A stretch of 64,000 nt of DNA from Ensifer adhaerens (GTDB lineage: Bacteria; Pseudomonadota; Alphaproteobacteria; Rhizobiales; Rhizobiaceae): the NCBI RefSeq assembly GCF_002007205.1, contig NZ_LAZS01000006.1, positions 372,001 to 436,000 on the forward strand, in the 5' to 3' direction. Numbering within the stretch: position 1 is the first letter of the stretch; each line of letters starts with the position of its first letter. The notes under the pieces are model-generated. The model was not told where the DNA came from and did no database searches. It saw nothing but the letters and a program-made list of their open reading frames with translations. The translations under genes and the position numbers were made by a program. This document shows positions 31,572-41,186 of this stretch, one piece after another.

Positions 31572-34097
31572 TCAGGCCGCCCGGTAGTTGTCGTAGTCTT
31601 CCGCCGCCGGCTCCAGCCGGAACTGCTCCACCAGCATCATCAGCGTGTCGGCCTGGTTTGAGAGCGCGCGGCTCGTCGCCGTCGCCTCTTCCACCATCGA
31701 GGCGTTCTGCTGCGTCATCTGATCCATCTGGTTGACCGAGCCGTTGACCTCGTTGAGCGCCACGGCCTGGTCGCGGCTCGCGGTCGCGATCATCTCGACA
31801 TGCTGGCTGACCGTGACGATCTGGGCGCTGATCGAGGCGAGCACTTCGCCGGTTTCCTTGACCAGGTGCGAGCCGGCATTGACCTCGTTGGTCGACTTGT
31901 TGATCAAGCCCTTGATCTCGCGCGCGGCTTCTGCCGAGCGCTGCGCCAGTTCACGCACTTCCTGGGCGACGACGGCAAATCCCTTGCCGGCCTCACCAGC
32001 GCGTGCCGCCTCAATGCCGGCATTCAGCGCCAGGAGGTTGGTCTGGAAGGCGATGTCGTCGATCACCTCGATGATCTGCTCGATCTGGCGCGAGGCCTCC
32101 TCGATGCGTCCCATGGCGGCGATCGCGTTGGTGACGACGGTGGCCGAACTGTCGGCGCTGCGTTTCGTCTGGATCACCGCATGGTTGGCTTCGCCGGCAC
32201 GCTCGGCCGACGAGCGGACCGTGACGGTGATCTGGTCGACGGCGGCTGCGGTCTCTTCGAGCGAGGCCGCCTGGGCCTCGGTGCGCTTCGACAGCGAATC
32301 TGCCGCATGATGCATGTTGGAGCCGCTCTCCTGGATCGCCTGCGCATTGGCGCGGATCTGGGCGAGCGTGTCCTGGAGGCGGATCAGCGAACCGTTGAAG
32401 TCCTGGCGCAACTGCTCCAGGCGACCGTGGAACGGCACGTCGATCTGGCGCGACAGGTCGCCCTGGGCCAGGCGGCCGAGACCGGCGGCAAGTTCGCTGA
32501 CGGCGAGATCGATCTGGCGATCGAGCTCGCGCTTTTCCTGGTCGTTGCGGCTACGCTCGATTTCGGCGCGGGAACGCTGCTCCTCGCTTTCCGCCTCGAT
32601 GCGGACCTTGGAGAGCGCATTCTCCTTGAACACGCCGAGCGCACGCGCCATGTCGCCGATCTCGTCGCGGCGACCGTCGCCGTCGATCGTCGTGTCGAGG
32701 CGGCCATCGGCAAGACGACGCATCGCCGCGGTGATCTGGCCGATCGGCTTCTTCAGCGTCAGCGTCAGCGCGATGCCGGCCAGAAGCGCGATGACGACGC
32801 CGGCAACGGTGGCGGCGACCGAGATCTGGTTCGCCTCGTTACGCTCGGTTCCGGCGGCAACCTTCTGCTGTTCGGCAAATTCGGTTAGGTCGGTCCAGAT
32901 CTGGTTGATCGACTGCCCGGCAGCGTCGAAGTCTGCCTTGCGCTTGACGGTGATCTCGACGAGCGCTGCCGCATCTTTCTTCATCGCGGTCAGGATCGGC
33001 ATCAGCGTGTCGGCGATCTTGTCGAAAGAGGCACCGTCGCTCGCAACGCCGCGAAGCGTCGCCATGTTCTGTTGAACCGCGAGCGACTTGTCGAGCAGCT
33101 TCTGCCGGTTGCCCTCGTTCGTCTGGCCCATGAAGGTGGCGGCGGAAATCTGGATATCGGTGATCGACGACGAAAGCCTGCGGGTGGCCGTCAGAACCGA
33201 TTCCGTCGTGACGATCTGTTCGTCGAGTTCGGCAAAAATCCGCGTGGCGTCACGCATCTTGCCGACGGAAGCCGCCTCCAGGCGGAAGCTCGCGGTGCGG
33301 AAGCGGTCGACATATTTGGAAATGCCGGCAAGCGTTTCCGGCCCCGCCGGCGCCTTCAGGATCGCGCCGATCTCGCTCGAGGCCGAGGTGATGGTTTCGG
33401 TGAGCGACTTTTCGTCCTTCGGCAGCAGGCGGAAGATATCACGCTCGGTGCGGCCGATCATCGGGAAGCGTTCCTTGACCGCCTTCAGCTTCTCCTCAAC
33501 GGTGATCGCCTTGCTCACTTCGGTGCCGAACTCGTTGAAGAAGCGGCTTGCGCGCATCAGCTTTTCGGCTTCGCGCAGCATGGTCTTGGCGGCGTTCTCG
33601 CTCTTGCGAACGGCATATTGCAGCCGGTTCGATTCCTCATTGATCTTGGCGCGCTCGATGAGCAAGGCGTCCAGGTTGGCGGTCATCGCCTTACGCAGAT
33701 CCTGCTCGCCGACATGCAGCGTCCAAAGGCCGCCGATGCGTGTCTCGATGTCGGCCGTCGCTGCGATCGCGGCCTTCAATTCGTCCTGGCCGCTCTGGCC
33801 GGCGACCTGCGCTGCCGTCTCGGCGAGCACGTCCTTCTGCGCCGAGATCGTCGATTGCACGGCATCACGGGTTTCTTCGGTCGTCGAATGCAGGAAGGCG
33901 TTCATGCCCGCATAGACATCCTTGAAGCCGCTCAAGGTCTGCAACACGCTGTTGGAAATCTCCATGCGTCCCTGAAGCAGGCCGGATGCATAGAGGCCGG
34001 TGATGCCGACAGCACAGATGCTGACGACGAAGGGCAGGATGAAAAACAGCACCTTCGTCTGGATCTTGAAGCGGGCAAGAATTCTATCGATGAACAT
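31572..34097 (-). CDS. Methyl-accepting chemotaxis protein with very long helical sensor
   Basis: An 841-residue chemoreceptor. TM1 is at ~12-35 and TM2 at ~424-446, leaving a ~390-residue periplasmic region predicted to be nearly all helix, unlike Cache or four-helix-bundle sensors of usual length. HAMP follows (~448-500, KKPIGQITAAMRRLADGRLD). The signalling domain has the invariant hairpin tip (IIEVIDDIAFQTNLLALNAG, then IEAARAGEAGKGFAVVAQEV). S. meliloti McpZ is known for a long all-helical sensor and is the closest analogue that comes to mind. The C-terminus (DNYRAA) has no CheR-docking pentapeptide. ATG 34097 is preferred to a GTG at 34106. The ligand is unknown. Confidence 0.88.
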   Translation of the reverse strand: MFIDRILARFKIQTKVLFFILPFVVSICAVGITGLYASGLLQGRMEISNSVLQTLSGFKDVYAGMNAFLHSTTEETRDAVQSTISAQKDVLAETAAQVAGQSGQDELKAAIAATADIETRIGGLWTLHVGEQDLRKAMTANLDALLIERAKINEESNRLQYAVRKSENAAKTMLREAEKLMRASRFFNEFGTEVSKAITVEEKLKAVKERFPMIGRTERDIFRLLPKDEKSLTETITSASSEIGAILKAPAGPETLAGISKYVDRFRTASFRLEAASVGKMRDATRIFAELDEQIVTTESVLTATRRLSSSITDIQISAATFMGQTNEGNRQKLLDKSLAVQQNMATLRGVASDGASFDKIADTLMPILTAMKKDAAALVEITVKRKADFDAAGQSINQIWTDLTEFAEQQKVAAGTERNEANQISVAATVAGVVIALLAGIALTLTLKKPIGQITAAMRRLADGRLDTTIDGDGRRDEIGDMARALGVFKENALSKVRIEAESEEQRSRAEIERSRNDQEKRELDRQIDLAVSELAAGLGRLAQGDLSRQIDVPFHGRLEQLRQDFNGSLIRLQDTLAQIRANAQAIQESGSNMHHAADSLSKRTEAQAASLEETAAAVDQITVTVRSSAERAGEANHAVIQTKRSADSSATVVTNAIAAMGRIEEASRQIEQIIEVIDDIAFQTNLLALNAGIEAARAGEAGKGFAVVAQEVRELAQRSAEAAREIKGLINKSTNEVNAGSHLVKETGEVLASISAQIVTVSQHVEMIATASRDQAVALNEVNGSVNQMDQMTQQNASMVEEATATSRALSNQADTLMMLVEQFRLEPAAEDYDNYRAA

Positions 34098-34448
34098 GGA
34101 AAACACCTTGGCTCGCAGCTCGCATTCGCCTCCCCCGACGGCTCAAATGTCTTCGCACTCAACGACAGGGCGTGAATGTGCGAACGATCGAGAGCCACCC
34201 GATGCGCAAACAGGCTGATGTTTTTCGAAAATCATGCGGCGCACACCGCCAGTCCGTCAGCAATCATTGCGGATCCACGGCGCCACTCCTCGGCAACGTG
34301 AACCTGACGAAACTCACATCGTCACACTATCTGTTTTGAACGATTAAAATTTGTATAAGCGCGTTTCACCCACGGTAGAAATTCCGAAGGGCTGCGCGGA
34401 CGCGTCAAATGCGTCCGAGAGACGGCCGCTCTGGGCCGCTCCCTGAAA
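34098..34448. other. Intergenic region upstream of the chemoreceptor
   Basis: About 350 bases with no supported gene. The part at 34310-34370 is AT-rich. The chemoreceptor promoter must be here, but I see no clear -35/-10 pair with correct spacing. No repeat or terminator hairpin was recognised. Confidence 0.45.
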
Positions 34449-34595
34449 TCAGAACCAAAGAGCCGGAAGGGCTGCGAGGGCGGCAACGGCAAACAATGCA
34501 ATCAAGGCGAGGCGCGTCAGTACGGCCTTCTGCTGACGGCTTTCATCGGTGCGGGCGATCGCGATGGCGCGGGGACGGCGGCGGATATGGTTCAT
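34449..34595 (-). CDS. Short single-pass membrane peptide (48 aa)
   Basis: The minus strand encodes 48 residues: a basic N-terminal part (MNHIRRRPRAIAIARTDESR) and one hydrophobic segment near residues 26-47 (LTRLALIALFAVAALAALPA), ending in LWF. AAGGACAGGA precedes the ATG at a normal distance. The positive-inside arrangement suggests a cytoplasmic N-terminus and one membrane helix. Function unknown. The charge pattern and ribosome-binding site argue that it is real. Confidence 0.55.
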   Translation of the reverse strand: MNHIRRRPRAIAIARTDESRQQKAVLTRLALIALFAVAALAALPALWF

Positions 34596-34830
34596 GGCAT
34601 CCTGTCCTTGTCACATTGACCGGCAACGTTCGGTCCGGATGACCAGCATTGCCTGTCACGGTTATATTGCAGCCATGCCGCGGCGGAAGAAAGTCACAAA
34701 ATCGGAAACAGTGTTATTTCCGTTTACGCGACAATCCGATCCCACCAACTGCCGGCTGTGCCGACAAGGATAAAGGTTCGGCGAGATACATTAACAATCA
34801 CTGAAGCGCGACCCGCCAAAAGCGGGGAGA

Positions 34831-36015
34831 TCAGGCGTCCTGACCGGCAGCAAAGCCCGACGCCCAGGCCCATTGGAAATTGTAGCCGCCGAGCCAACCG
34901 GTCACATCGACGCATTCGCCGATGAAGTAGAGCCCCGGCGCCGCTTTTGCCTGCATCGTCTTGGAGTCGAGCCCGTTGGTATCGACGCCGCCAAGCGTGA
35001 CTTCGGCCGTACGGTAGCCTTCCGACCCCGCCGGCTTGATCGTCCAGGCCTGGATCGAGGCCGCGAGCTGGTTGATCGTCTTGTCCGAGAGGTCGGCAAG
35101 CTGGCGTCCGGTCAGCTTCGCACCGTCTGCGAAAAATTGTGCCAGCCGGCGCGGCAGGATATCGCCGAGCGCCGTCTGCGCCGCCTGCTTGCCGTGGGTG
35201 CGGCGCATCTCCTTGAGGATCGCGGCAATATCGATGTCGGGCATCAACCTGAGCATGATCTCCTGCCCTTCGCGCCAATAGGAGGAGATCTGCAGGATGG
35301 CCGGGCCGCTCAGGCCGCGATGGGTGATCAGAACCGCCTCTCGGAAGGCGGTCTTACCCGATCGTGCTTCCGCATCCGCCGCAACGCCGGCCAGTTCGCC
35401 GATGGTTTCGAGCTGTGCCGGGTCGAGCGTCAACGGCACGAGACCGGGCCGCGTTTCGACCATGGCAAGGCCGAACTGCTCGGCGACCTTGTAGGCAAGT
35501 CCGGTCGCGCCCATCTTCGGGATCGACTTGCCGCCGCTGGCAATGACCAGCGACTGCGCATCGATCGGTCCCTCGCCCGTCATCACCCGAAAACCGGCGC
35601 CATGGCGCTCGACGCTCTCGATCGTCGTTTCGAGGCGAAGGTCGGCATGTACGTCGCGCAATTCGGCAAGCAGCATCTTGATGACGTCTTTTGCCGAATG
35701 GTCGCAGAAGAGCTGGCCGAGGGTCTTCTCGTGCCAGGCAATGCCGTGCTTTTCGACAAGGGCAAGGAAGTCGCGTGGCGTGTAGCGCGCCAGCGCCGAC
35801 TTTGAGAAATGCGGGTTGGCCGACAGGAAGTTCTTCGGTCCCGCATGGATGTTGGTGAAATTGCAGCGGCCACCGCCGGAGATGCGGATCTTTTCGCCCG
35901 GCGCCTTGGCATGGTCGAGCACGGCCACGCGGCGGCCGCGCTTGCCCGCCTCGATGGCGCACATCATGCCGGCGGCACCGGCGCCAATGATGACCACATC
36001 TGTCTTTTCAGCCAC
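34831..36015 (-). CDS. FAD-dependent NAD(P)-type oxidoreductase (HI0933/YhiN family)
   Basis: A 394-residue flavoprotein. The N-terminal dinucleotide fold is clear (DVVIIGAGAAGMMCAIEAGK), followed by the family-specific GEKIRISGGGRCNFTN and LVIASGGKSIPKMG, with the C-terminal FAD contact near GLYFIGECVDVTGWLGGYNF. The reaction of this family is unknown. I chose the GTG at 36015 because GGAG precedes it and it gives the usual VAEKTDVVIIG start; the ATG at 36054 lacks a ribosome-binding site. It is divergent from puuA with ~120 bases between. Confidence 0.82.
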   Translation of the reverse strand: MAEKTDVVIIGAGAAGMMCAIEAGKRGRRVAVLDHAKAPGEKIRISGGGRCNFTNIHAGPKNFLSANPHFSKSALARYTPRDFLALVEKHGIAWHEKTLGQLFCDHSAKDVIKMLLAELRDVHADLRLETTIESVERHGAGFRVMTGEGPIDAQSLVIASGGKSIPKMGATGLAYKVAEQFGLAMVETRPGLVPLTLDPAQLETIGELAGVAADAEARSGKTAFREAVLITHRGLSGPAILQISSYWREGQEIMLRLMPDIDIAAILKEMRRTHGKQAAQTALGDILPRRLAQFFADGAKLTGRQLADLSDKTINQLAASIQAWTIKPAGSEGYRTAEVTLGGVDTNGLDSKTMQAKAAPGLYFIGECVDVTGWLGGYNFQWAWASGFAAGQDA

Positions 36016-36138
36016 GAAATACTCCGCTCGTTTGTCCTTCCATTCCGGGGGCAAAGCAGAAAGTCAATGATCAAGCCCATCTAGCCAATTGCCAATCTGT
36101 GGTTATGATGCGCTATCCGAAGCCAAAACCGGTGATTT

Positions 36139-37575
36139 ATGCCCTCCAAGAGAAGTGCTGCCCAACAAACAACGAAAATCAGCAAAACTTCGAAAATACC
36201 CCCCGCCCTCCACTCCCTCCGAGGTGTAAAGACCTGGAAGGAAGCCACGGACTGGCTCAAGATCCGCGGCATCGAAGACGTTGAATGCATCACGCCCGAC
36301 CTTGCCGGCGTTCCGCGCGGCAAGATGATGCCGACATCGAAGTTCACCTCCAATACCTCGCTGGCGCTGCCCTCGGCGGTCTACCGCCACACGATCTCGG
36401 GCGAATATCCTGATGAAACCGGCCAGTTCCGCTACGATTCCCGCGACAGCGACATCAAGCTCGTGCCCGATCTCTCGACCCTTTCGGTCGTGCCCTGGGA
36501 GACCGACCCGACGGCGCAGGTGATCTGCGACATCGTCGGCTCGCAGGGCGAGCAGATCAGCTACACGCCGCGCAACGTGCTGAAGCGCGTGGTCGATCTC
36601 TACAAGCAGAAAGGCTGGAAGCCGGTCGTCGCACCCGAGATCGAATTCTACCTCGTCGCCACCAATGACGATCCCGATTATCCGCTGCATCCGCCGAAGG
36701 GGCGTTCCGGGCGCTCGATCCTCGGCGGCCAAGGCTATTCGATCGCCGGCATCAACGAATTCGACGAACTGATCGACGACATCTACCACTTCTCGGAGAA
36801 ACAGGGTCTCGAGATCGATACCCTGATCCACGAAGAAGGGCCGGCGCAGCTTGAAATCAACCTGCGCCACGGCGATCCGATCGAGCTGGCCGACCAGGTC
36901 TTCCTGTTCAAACGGACGATCCGCGAGGCGGCGCTGAAGCACGGCATCTATGCCACCTTCATGGCAAAGCCGATGCAGGGCCAGCCGGGCTCGGCGATGC
37001 ACATTCACCAGTCGGTGGTCGAGATCAACACCGGCCGAAACCTGTTCTCCAACCCGGACGGTTCCGCATCGAAGGAGTTCTTCCACTTCATCGGCGGCAT
37101 GCAGCACTATGTGCCGCGCACGCTGGTGATGATGGCGCCCTATGTGAACTCCTTCCGCCGGCTGACGCCCGACATGTCGGCGCCGGTCAATACCGCATGG
37201 GGTTACGACAACCGCACCACCGCTTTCCGCATCCCCGTGTCTGAACCGGTCGCCCGGCGCATCGAGAACCGGCTGCCGAGCTCGGATGCCAATCCCTACC
37301 TGGCGCTCGCGGCCTCGCTTGCCTGCGGTTATCTCGGCATCATCGAACAGCGCGAACCGACGGCGCCGACCGAGGACACGGCCAACGAGGGCGAGATCGA
37401 CTTGCCCCGCGGCCTGCTCGAAGCCGTTGCGCTGCTGGAATCGGCACCGTCGCTGGCCGAGGTGCTGAGCCCGGAGTTCATCGCCATCTATGCCGGCGTC
37501 AAACGCGGCGAGTTCGAGACCTTCATGCAGGTCATCAGTCCCTGGGAACGCGAATTCCTGCTTCTCAACGTCTGA
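36139..37575 (+). CDS. puuA: Glutamine-synthetase-family gamma-glutamylputrescine synthetase
   Basis: A 478-residue glutamine-synthetase-like ligase, the length of PuuA. It keeps the metal and ATP motifs (APEIEFY, EGPAQLEINLRHGD, GSAMHIHQS, ENRLPSSDANPYLALAA). With puuB directly behind it (15 bases) it fits the first two steps of the putrescine-glutamate route: ATP-dependent joining of putrescine and glutamate, then oxidation. A purely sequence-based call could also be another amine-glutamate ligase. Location in the same window as potFGHI supports polyamine use. Confidence 0.8.
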   Translation: MPSKRSAAQQTTKISKTSKIPPALHSLRGVKTWKEATDWLKIRGIEDVECITPDLAGVPRGKMMPTSKFTSNTSLALPSAVYRHTISGEYPDETGQFRYDSRDSDIKLVPDLSTLSVVPWETDPTAQVICDIVGSQGEQISYTPRNVLKRVVDLYKQKGWKPVVAPEIEFYLVATNDDPDYPLHPPKGRSGRSILGGQGYSIAGINEFDELIDDIYHFSEKQGLEIDTLIHEEGPAQLEINLRHGDPIELADQVFLFKRTIREAALKHGIYATFMAKPMQGQPGSAMHIHQSVVEINTGRNLFSNPDGSASKEFFHFIGGMQHYVPRTLVMMAPYVNSFRRLTPDMSAPVNTAWGYDNRTTAFRIPVSEPVARRIENRLPSSDANPYLALAASLACGYLGIIEQREPTAPTEDTANEGEIDLPRGLLEAVALLESAPSLAEVLSPEFIAIYAGVKRGEFETFMQVISPWEREFLLLNV

Positions 37576-37590
37576 CCTCAGAGGTTCTCC

Positions 37591-38877
37591 ATGTCCTGGC
37601 AAAGCCCGATCTCGCCCGGTTATTCCTGGTATGAGGCGACTGTTCCGGACCGACCGGAATATCCGCCCATGCCGGGATCGCGCAAAGCCAATGTCGCGAT
37701 CGTCGGCGGCGGCTACACGGGGCTGCAGGCGGCTTACAACCTTGCCAGGCAGGGCGTCGACGTCACCTTGATCGACGCCTGCCGCTTCGGCGACGGTGCC
37801 TCTGGCCGCAACGGCGGCCAGTTCGGCACCGGCCAGCGGGCCTGGGCGGACGAGACGGAGGAAAGCCTCGGCCATGAGCGGGCACAGGCGCTTTTCGACA
37901 TGGCCGAGAACGCCAAGCGCTACGTGCTCGACTTCGCAAGCGCCCATGAGATCGACATCGAGTTCGTGCCGGGCCAGCTCTCCGTCGGCCATAAGCAAAG
38001 CCTGGAAAAAGACTATCGCGACCATGCCGAAGCGATGGCCACACGCTTCGGCTATCCGCATCTCACCTTCATGGAGCGCGAGGAAACGGCCAGTCGGCTC
38101 GGATCTGATCATTACCACTTCGGCATCCGCGATGCCGGCACCGGCCATATTCACCCGATGAAGCTGCTGGTGGGCCTTGCGAAGCAGGCAGCGCTTACCG
38201 GCGCCAACCTCTTCGAGCAGACCAAGGCCCTGAAGATCGACCGCCAAGGTGGCGCGATCGTCATCACCACCGACCGCGGCACCATCACCGCCGACCGCGT
38301 TCTCGTCGCCTGCAATGCCTATATCGGCAACCTGGAGCCGGTGAGCGCCAGCCACGTCATGCCGATCCGTTCCTTCATCGGCGCGACGACGGTGCTTTCG
38401 GACCACCCAAACGTCATTCCCGGCGGCGAATCGGTCGACGATTCGCGCTTCGTCGTGCGCTACTTCCGCAAGTCGCGGGATGGGCGGCTGCTGTTCGGCG
38501 GGCGCGAGGCCTATACCGCCGACAACCCGCGCGACATTTCCACCCATATCCGCCGGCAGATCAGCGAGATCTATCCGGAACTCGCCAACATCGAGATCAC
38601 CCACGCCTGGGGCGGCTCCGTCGGCATCACCATGCCGCGCACGCCCTTCTGTCGCGAGGTGATGCCGGGCGTCACCTCGATCGGTGGCTATTCCGGCCAC
38701 GGCGTCATGCTCTCCAACTATTGCGGCAAGCTCTATGCCGACCTGGTACTCGGCAAGGACACCGAGCTCGACCTCTTGAAGGCGCTGAAAATCCCGGCTT
38801 TTCCCGGTGGCACGCGGTTCCGCTCCGCCCTTCTCTTCCTCGCCCTAAGCTGGTACGCATTACGCGACAGGTTCTGA
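37591..38877 (+). CDS. puuB: FAD-dependent gamma-glutamylputrescine oxidase-type enzyme
   Basis: A 428-residue FAD-dependent amine oxidoreductase of the DAO/PuuB family. It has the opening motif YSWYEATVPDRPEYPPM and the nucleotide fold VAIVGGGYTGLQAAYNLA, then DGASGRNGGQFGTGQR, and a C-terminal GGYSGHGVMLSNYCGKLYAD. PuuB oxidises gamma-glutamylputrescine to the aldehyde. The next enzymes of the route (PuuC, PuuD) are not in the window. It is in operon with puuA (15-base gap) and is followed by zwf after 96 bases. Confidence 0.85.
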   Translation: MSWQSPISPGYSWYEATVPDRPEYPPMPGSRKANVAIVGGGYTGLQAAYNLARQGVDVTLIDACRFGDGASGRNGGQFGTGQRAWADETEESLGHERAQALFDMAENAKRYVLDFASAHEIDIEFVPGQLSVGHKQSLEKDYRDHAEAMATRFGYPHLTFMEREETASRLGSDHYHFGIRDAGTGHIHPMKLLVGLAKQAALTGANLFEQTKALKIDRQGGAIVITTDRGTITADRVLVACNAYIGNLEPVSASHVMPIRSFIGATTVLSDHPNVIPGGESVDDSRFVVRYFRKSRDGRLLFGGREAYTADNPRDISTHIRRQISEIYPELANIEITHAWGGSVGITMPRTPFCREVMPGVTSIGGYSGHGVMLSNYCGKLYADLVLGKDTELDLLKALKIPAFPGGTRFRSALLFLALSWYALRDRF

Positions 38878-38973
38878 AAAACGCTTGCGATGGCATTTTA
38901 TTGCATCGCACTCTAGCGCCTTTAAATCGATTAGATTATATGTGCCCCTGACCTGAACAGATCGAGATATCCC

Positions 38974-40449
38974 ATGAGCAGCCAGATCATTCCCGTCGAA
39001 CCATTTGACTATGTGGTGTTCGGGGGCACCGGCGATCTTGCGGAGCGCAAGCTGTTGCCGGCGCTCTATCATCGTCAACTGGAAGGCCAGATCACCGAGC
39101 CGACCCGCATCATCGGCGCGTCGCGCGCGGCACTCAGCCATGAGGACTATCGCAAGTTTGCCGTCGATGCCCTGAAGGAGCACCTGAAGGCGGACGAATA
39201 CAAGGAAGAGGAAGTCGCGAAGTTCGCCGCACGCCTGTTCTACGTGTCCGTCGACGCCAAGTCGGATCAGGGTTGGGACGGCCTGAAGAAGATCCTCGAA
39301 GAGGGCAAGGAGCGCATCCGCGCCTTCTATCTCGCCGTCGGCCCGGCGATCTTCGGCGACATTTCCGAGCGCATCCGCGATCACAAGCTGATCACCAAGA
39401 ACACCCGGATCGTCGTCGAAAAGCCGATCGGCCGCGACCTCGCCTCGGCGACCGAGCTCAACGACACGATCGGCAAGGTCTTCCGCGAAGAGCAGATCTT
39501 CCGCATCGACCACTATCTCGGCAAGGAGACCGTGCAGAACCTGATGGCGCTGCGCTTTGCCAACGCGCTTTACGAGCCGCTGTGGAACTCCGCCCATATC
39601 GACCACGTGCAGATCACCGTGTCGGAAGCAGTCGGTCTCGAAAACCGTGCCGGCTACTACGACAAGGCCGGCGCTCTGCGCGACATGGTGCAGAACCACA
39701 TCCTGCAGCTCGTCTGCTTCGTCGCCATGGAAGCGCCGACGTCGATGGACGCGGAAGCGGTCCGCGACGAGAAGCTCAAGGTTCTGCGCGCGCTGAAGCC
39801 GATCACCTCTTCCAACGTCGAACAGGTGACGGTGCGTGGCCAGTACCGCGCCGGCGCTTCGGCCGGTGGTCCGGTCAAGGGTTACCTGGAAGAACTCGAA
39901 GGCGGCGTTTCCAACACTGAGACCTTCGTGGCGATCAAGGCGGAGGTCAGCAATTGGCGCTGGGCTGGCGTGCCCTTCTACATCCGCACCGGCAAGCGCC
40001 TTGCCGGCCGCATGTCGGAGATCGTCATCACCTTCAAGCAGATCCCGCACTCGATCTTCGACAACAATGCCGGTCGCATCTCGGCCAACCAGCTGGTCAT
40101 CCGCCTGCAGCCGAACGAAGGCGTCAAGCAGTCGCTGATGATCAAGGACCCGGGCCCGGGCGGCATGCGCCTGCGCAGCGTCTCGCTCGACATGAGCTTC
40201 GCCGAGGCCTTTGCCGTGCGCAATGCGGACGCCTACGAGCGGCTGCTCTTCGACGTCATCCGCAACAACCAGACGCTGTTCGTGCGCCGCGACGAGGTCG
40301 AGGCCGCATGGAAATGGGTCGACCCGATCCTGAAGGCCTGGGAAGAAACCGGGCAGCAGGTCCAGGGCTACACCGCCGGCACCTGGGGTCCGAGCCAGTC
40401 GATCGCGCTCATCGAGCGTGACGGCCGGACCTGGAACGACGCGATATAG
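38974..40449 (+). CDS. zwf: Glucose-6-phosphate 1-dehydrogenase
   Basis: A 491-residue enzyme that oxidises glucose-6-phosphate to 6-phosphogluconolactone with NADP(+). The dinucleotide fold reads VFGGTGDLAERKLLPALY near the N-terminus, EKPIGRDL follows, and the active site RIDHYLGKETVQN carries His180. It is the first gene of zwf-pgl-edd, the arrangement known from S. meliloti. The upstream 96 bases contain an AT-rich -10-like stretch (TTATATG) and a short fragment that resembles the RIME repeat. Together with edd it supplies the Entner-Doudoroff pathway, the main sugar route in rhizobia. Confidence 0.97.
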   Translation: MSSQIIPVEPFDYVVFGGTGDLAERKLLPALYHRQLEGQITEPTRIIGASRAALSHEDYRKFAVDALKEHLKADEYKEEEVAKFAARLFYVSVDAKSDQGWDGLKKILEEGKERIRAFYLAVGPAIFGDISERIRDHKLITKNTRIVVEKPIGRDLASATELNDTIGKVFREEQIFRIDHYLGKETVQNLMALRFANALYEPLWNSAHIDHVQITVSEAVGLENRAGYYDKAGALRDMVQNHILQLVCFVAMEAPTSMDAEAVRDEKLKVLRALKPITSSNVEQVTVRGQYRAGASAGGPVKGYLEELEGGVSNTETFVAIKAEVSNWRWAGVPFYIRTGKRLAGRMSEIVITFKQIPHSIFDNNAGRISANQLVIRLQPNEGVKQSLMIKDPGPGGMRLRSVSLDMSFAEAFAVRNADAYERLLFDVIRNNQTLFVRRDEVEAAWKWVDPILKAWEETGQQVQGYTAGTWGPSQSIALIERDGRTWNDAI

Positions 40450-40457
40450 GTGCGCCG

Positions 40458-41156
40458 ATGACGTCTAAGCTTCATACATTCGAGAATGGCGCAGCACTGG
40501 CGGAAGGCCTTGCCGATGCCGTCAGCCGGACGCTTGCCGCCGGCGTCGCTGCGCGCGGCTCCGCGAGCATCGCGGTCTCCGGCGGTTCGACGCCCAAGGC
40601 TTTCTTCCAGGCGCTTTCCAAAAAGGACATCGCCTGGGACAAGGTGACGGTGACGCTGGTCGACGAGCGCTTCGTGCCGCCGGAAAGCGACCGCTCCAAC
40701 CACGGCCTCGTTGCCGCAAACCTGCTTCAGGGCAAGGTGGCCGCGGCCAAGTTCCTGCCGCTCTACCATGCGGTTGCCTCGGCCGAGGCTGCAGCCGAGA
40801 TCGCGAGCGGGGAAACGGCCGCTATCGGCGCGCCGTTCGACGTGGCGATCCTCGGCATGGGAACGGACGGGCATACGGCGTCGTTCTTCCCGGGTGGATC
40901 GCAACTGGCGCGGGCCATCGATCCGGCAACGCCGCGTGGCGTGATCACGATGGAAGCCGAGGGTGCCGGCGAAACCCGCCTGACCCTCACTTTCGCCAGC
41001 CTTCAGGATGCGCGGCTTCTGGTGCTGCACATCGAGGGCGAAGGCAAGAAGACGGTTCTCGCCAAGGCCGAAGAAGCCGGCGACGAGAAGGATATGCCGA
41101 TCCGCGCGATGCTGCGCCGTGCCGCATCGCCGGTTGAGATTTACTGGGCGCCCTGA
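40458..41156 (+). CDS. pgl: 6-phosphogluconolactonase
   Basis: A 232-residue lactonase of the SugarP isomerase-like fold. Recognised motifs are SIAVSGGSTPKAFFQ, the DERFVPP segment and the catalytic LGMGTDGHTASFFPG with its conserved His. It hydrolyses the lactone made by Zwf. It starts nine bases after zwf, so the two are translated from one message. A 233-base gap with a palindrome separates it from edd. Confidence 0.95.
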   Translation: MTSKLHTFENGAALAEGLADAVSRTLAAGVAARGSASIAVSGGSTPKAFFQALSKKDIAWDKVTVTLVDERFVPPESDRSNHGLVAANLLQGKVAAAKFLPLYHAVASAEAAAEIASGETAAIGAPFDVAILGMGTDGHTASFFPGGSQLARAIDPATPRGVITMEAEGAGETRLTLTFASLQDARLLVLHIEGEGKKTVLAKAEEAGDEKDMPIRAMLRRAASPVEIYWAP

Positions 41157-41159
41157 CGT

Positions 41160-41186
41160 GTCATGCGTTCCTATGGAACGCATGAC
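41160..41186. repeat. Perfect palindrome in the pgl-edd spacer
   Basis: GTCATGCGTTCC-TAT-GGAACGCATGAC is a 12-base perfect stem with a three-base loop, starting three bases after the pgl stop. Its core (TGCGTTC...GAACGCA) and the GGACGCTC that follows are shared with the RIME-like element after edd (43207-43313), so it looks like a partial or decayed copy of the same repeat. It may stabilise zwf-pgl mRNA or set the level of edd. Confidence 0.6.

Noticed and set aside
36103-38700. 865-codon open frame antisense to puuA and puuB
   Set aside because: It spans two well supported genes on the other strand and shows no motif of its own.
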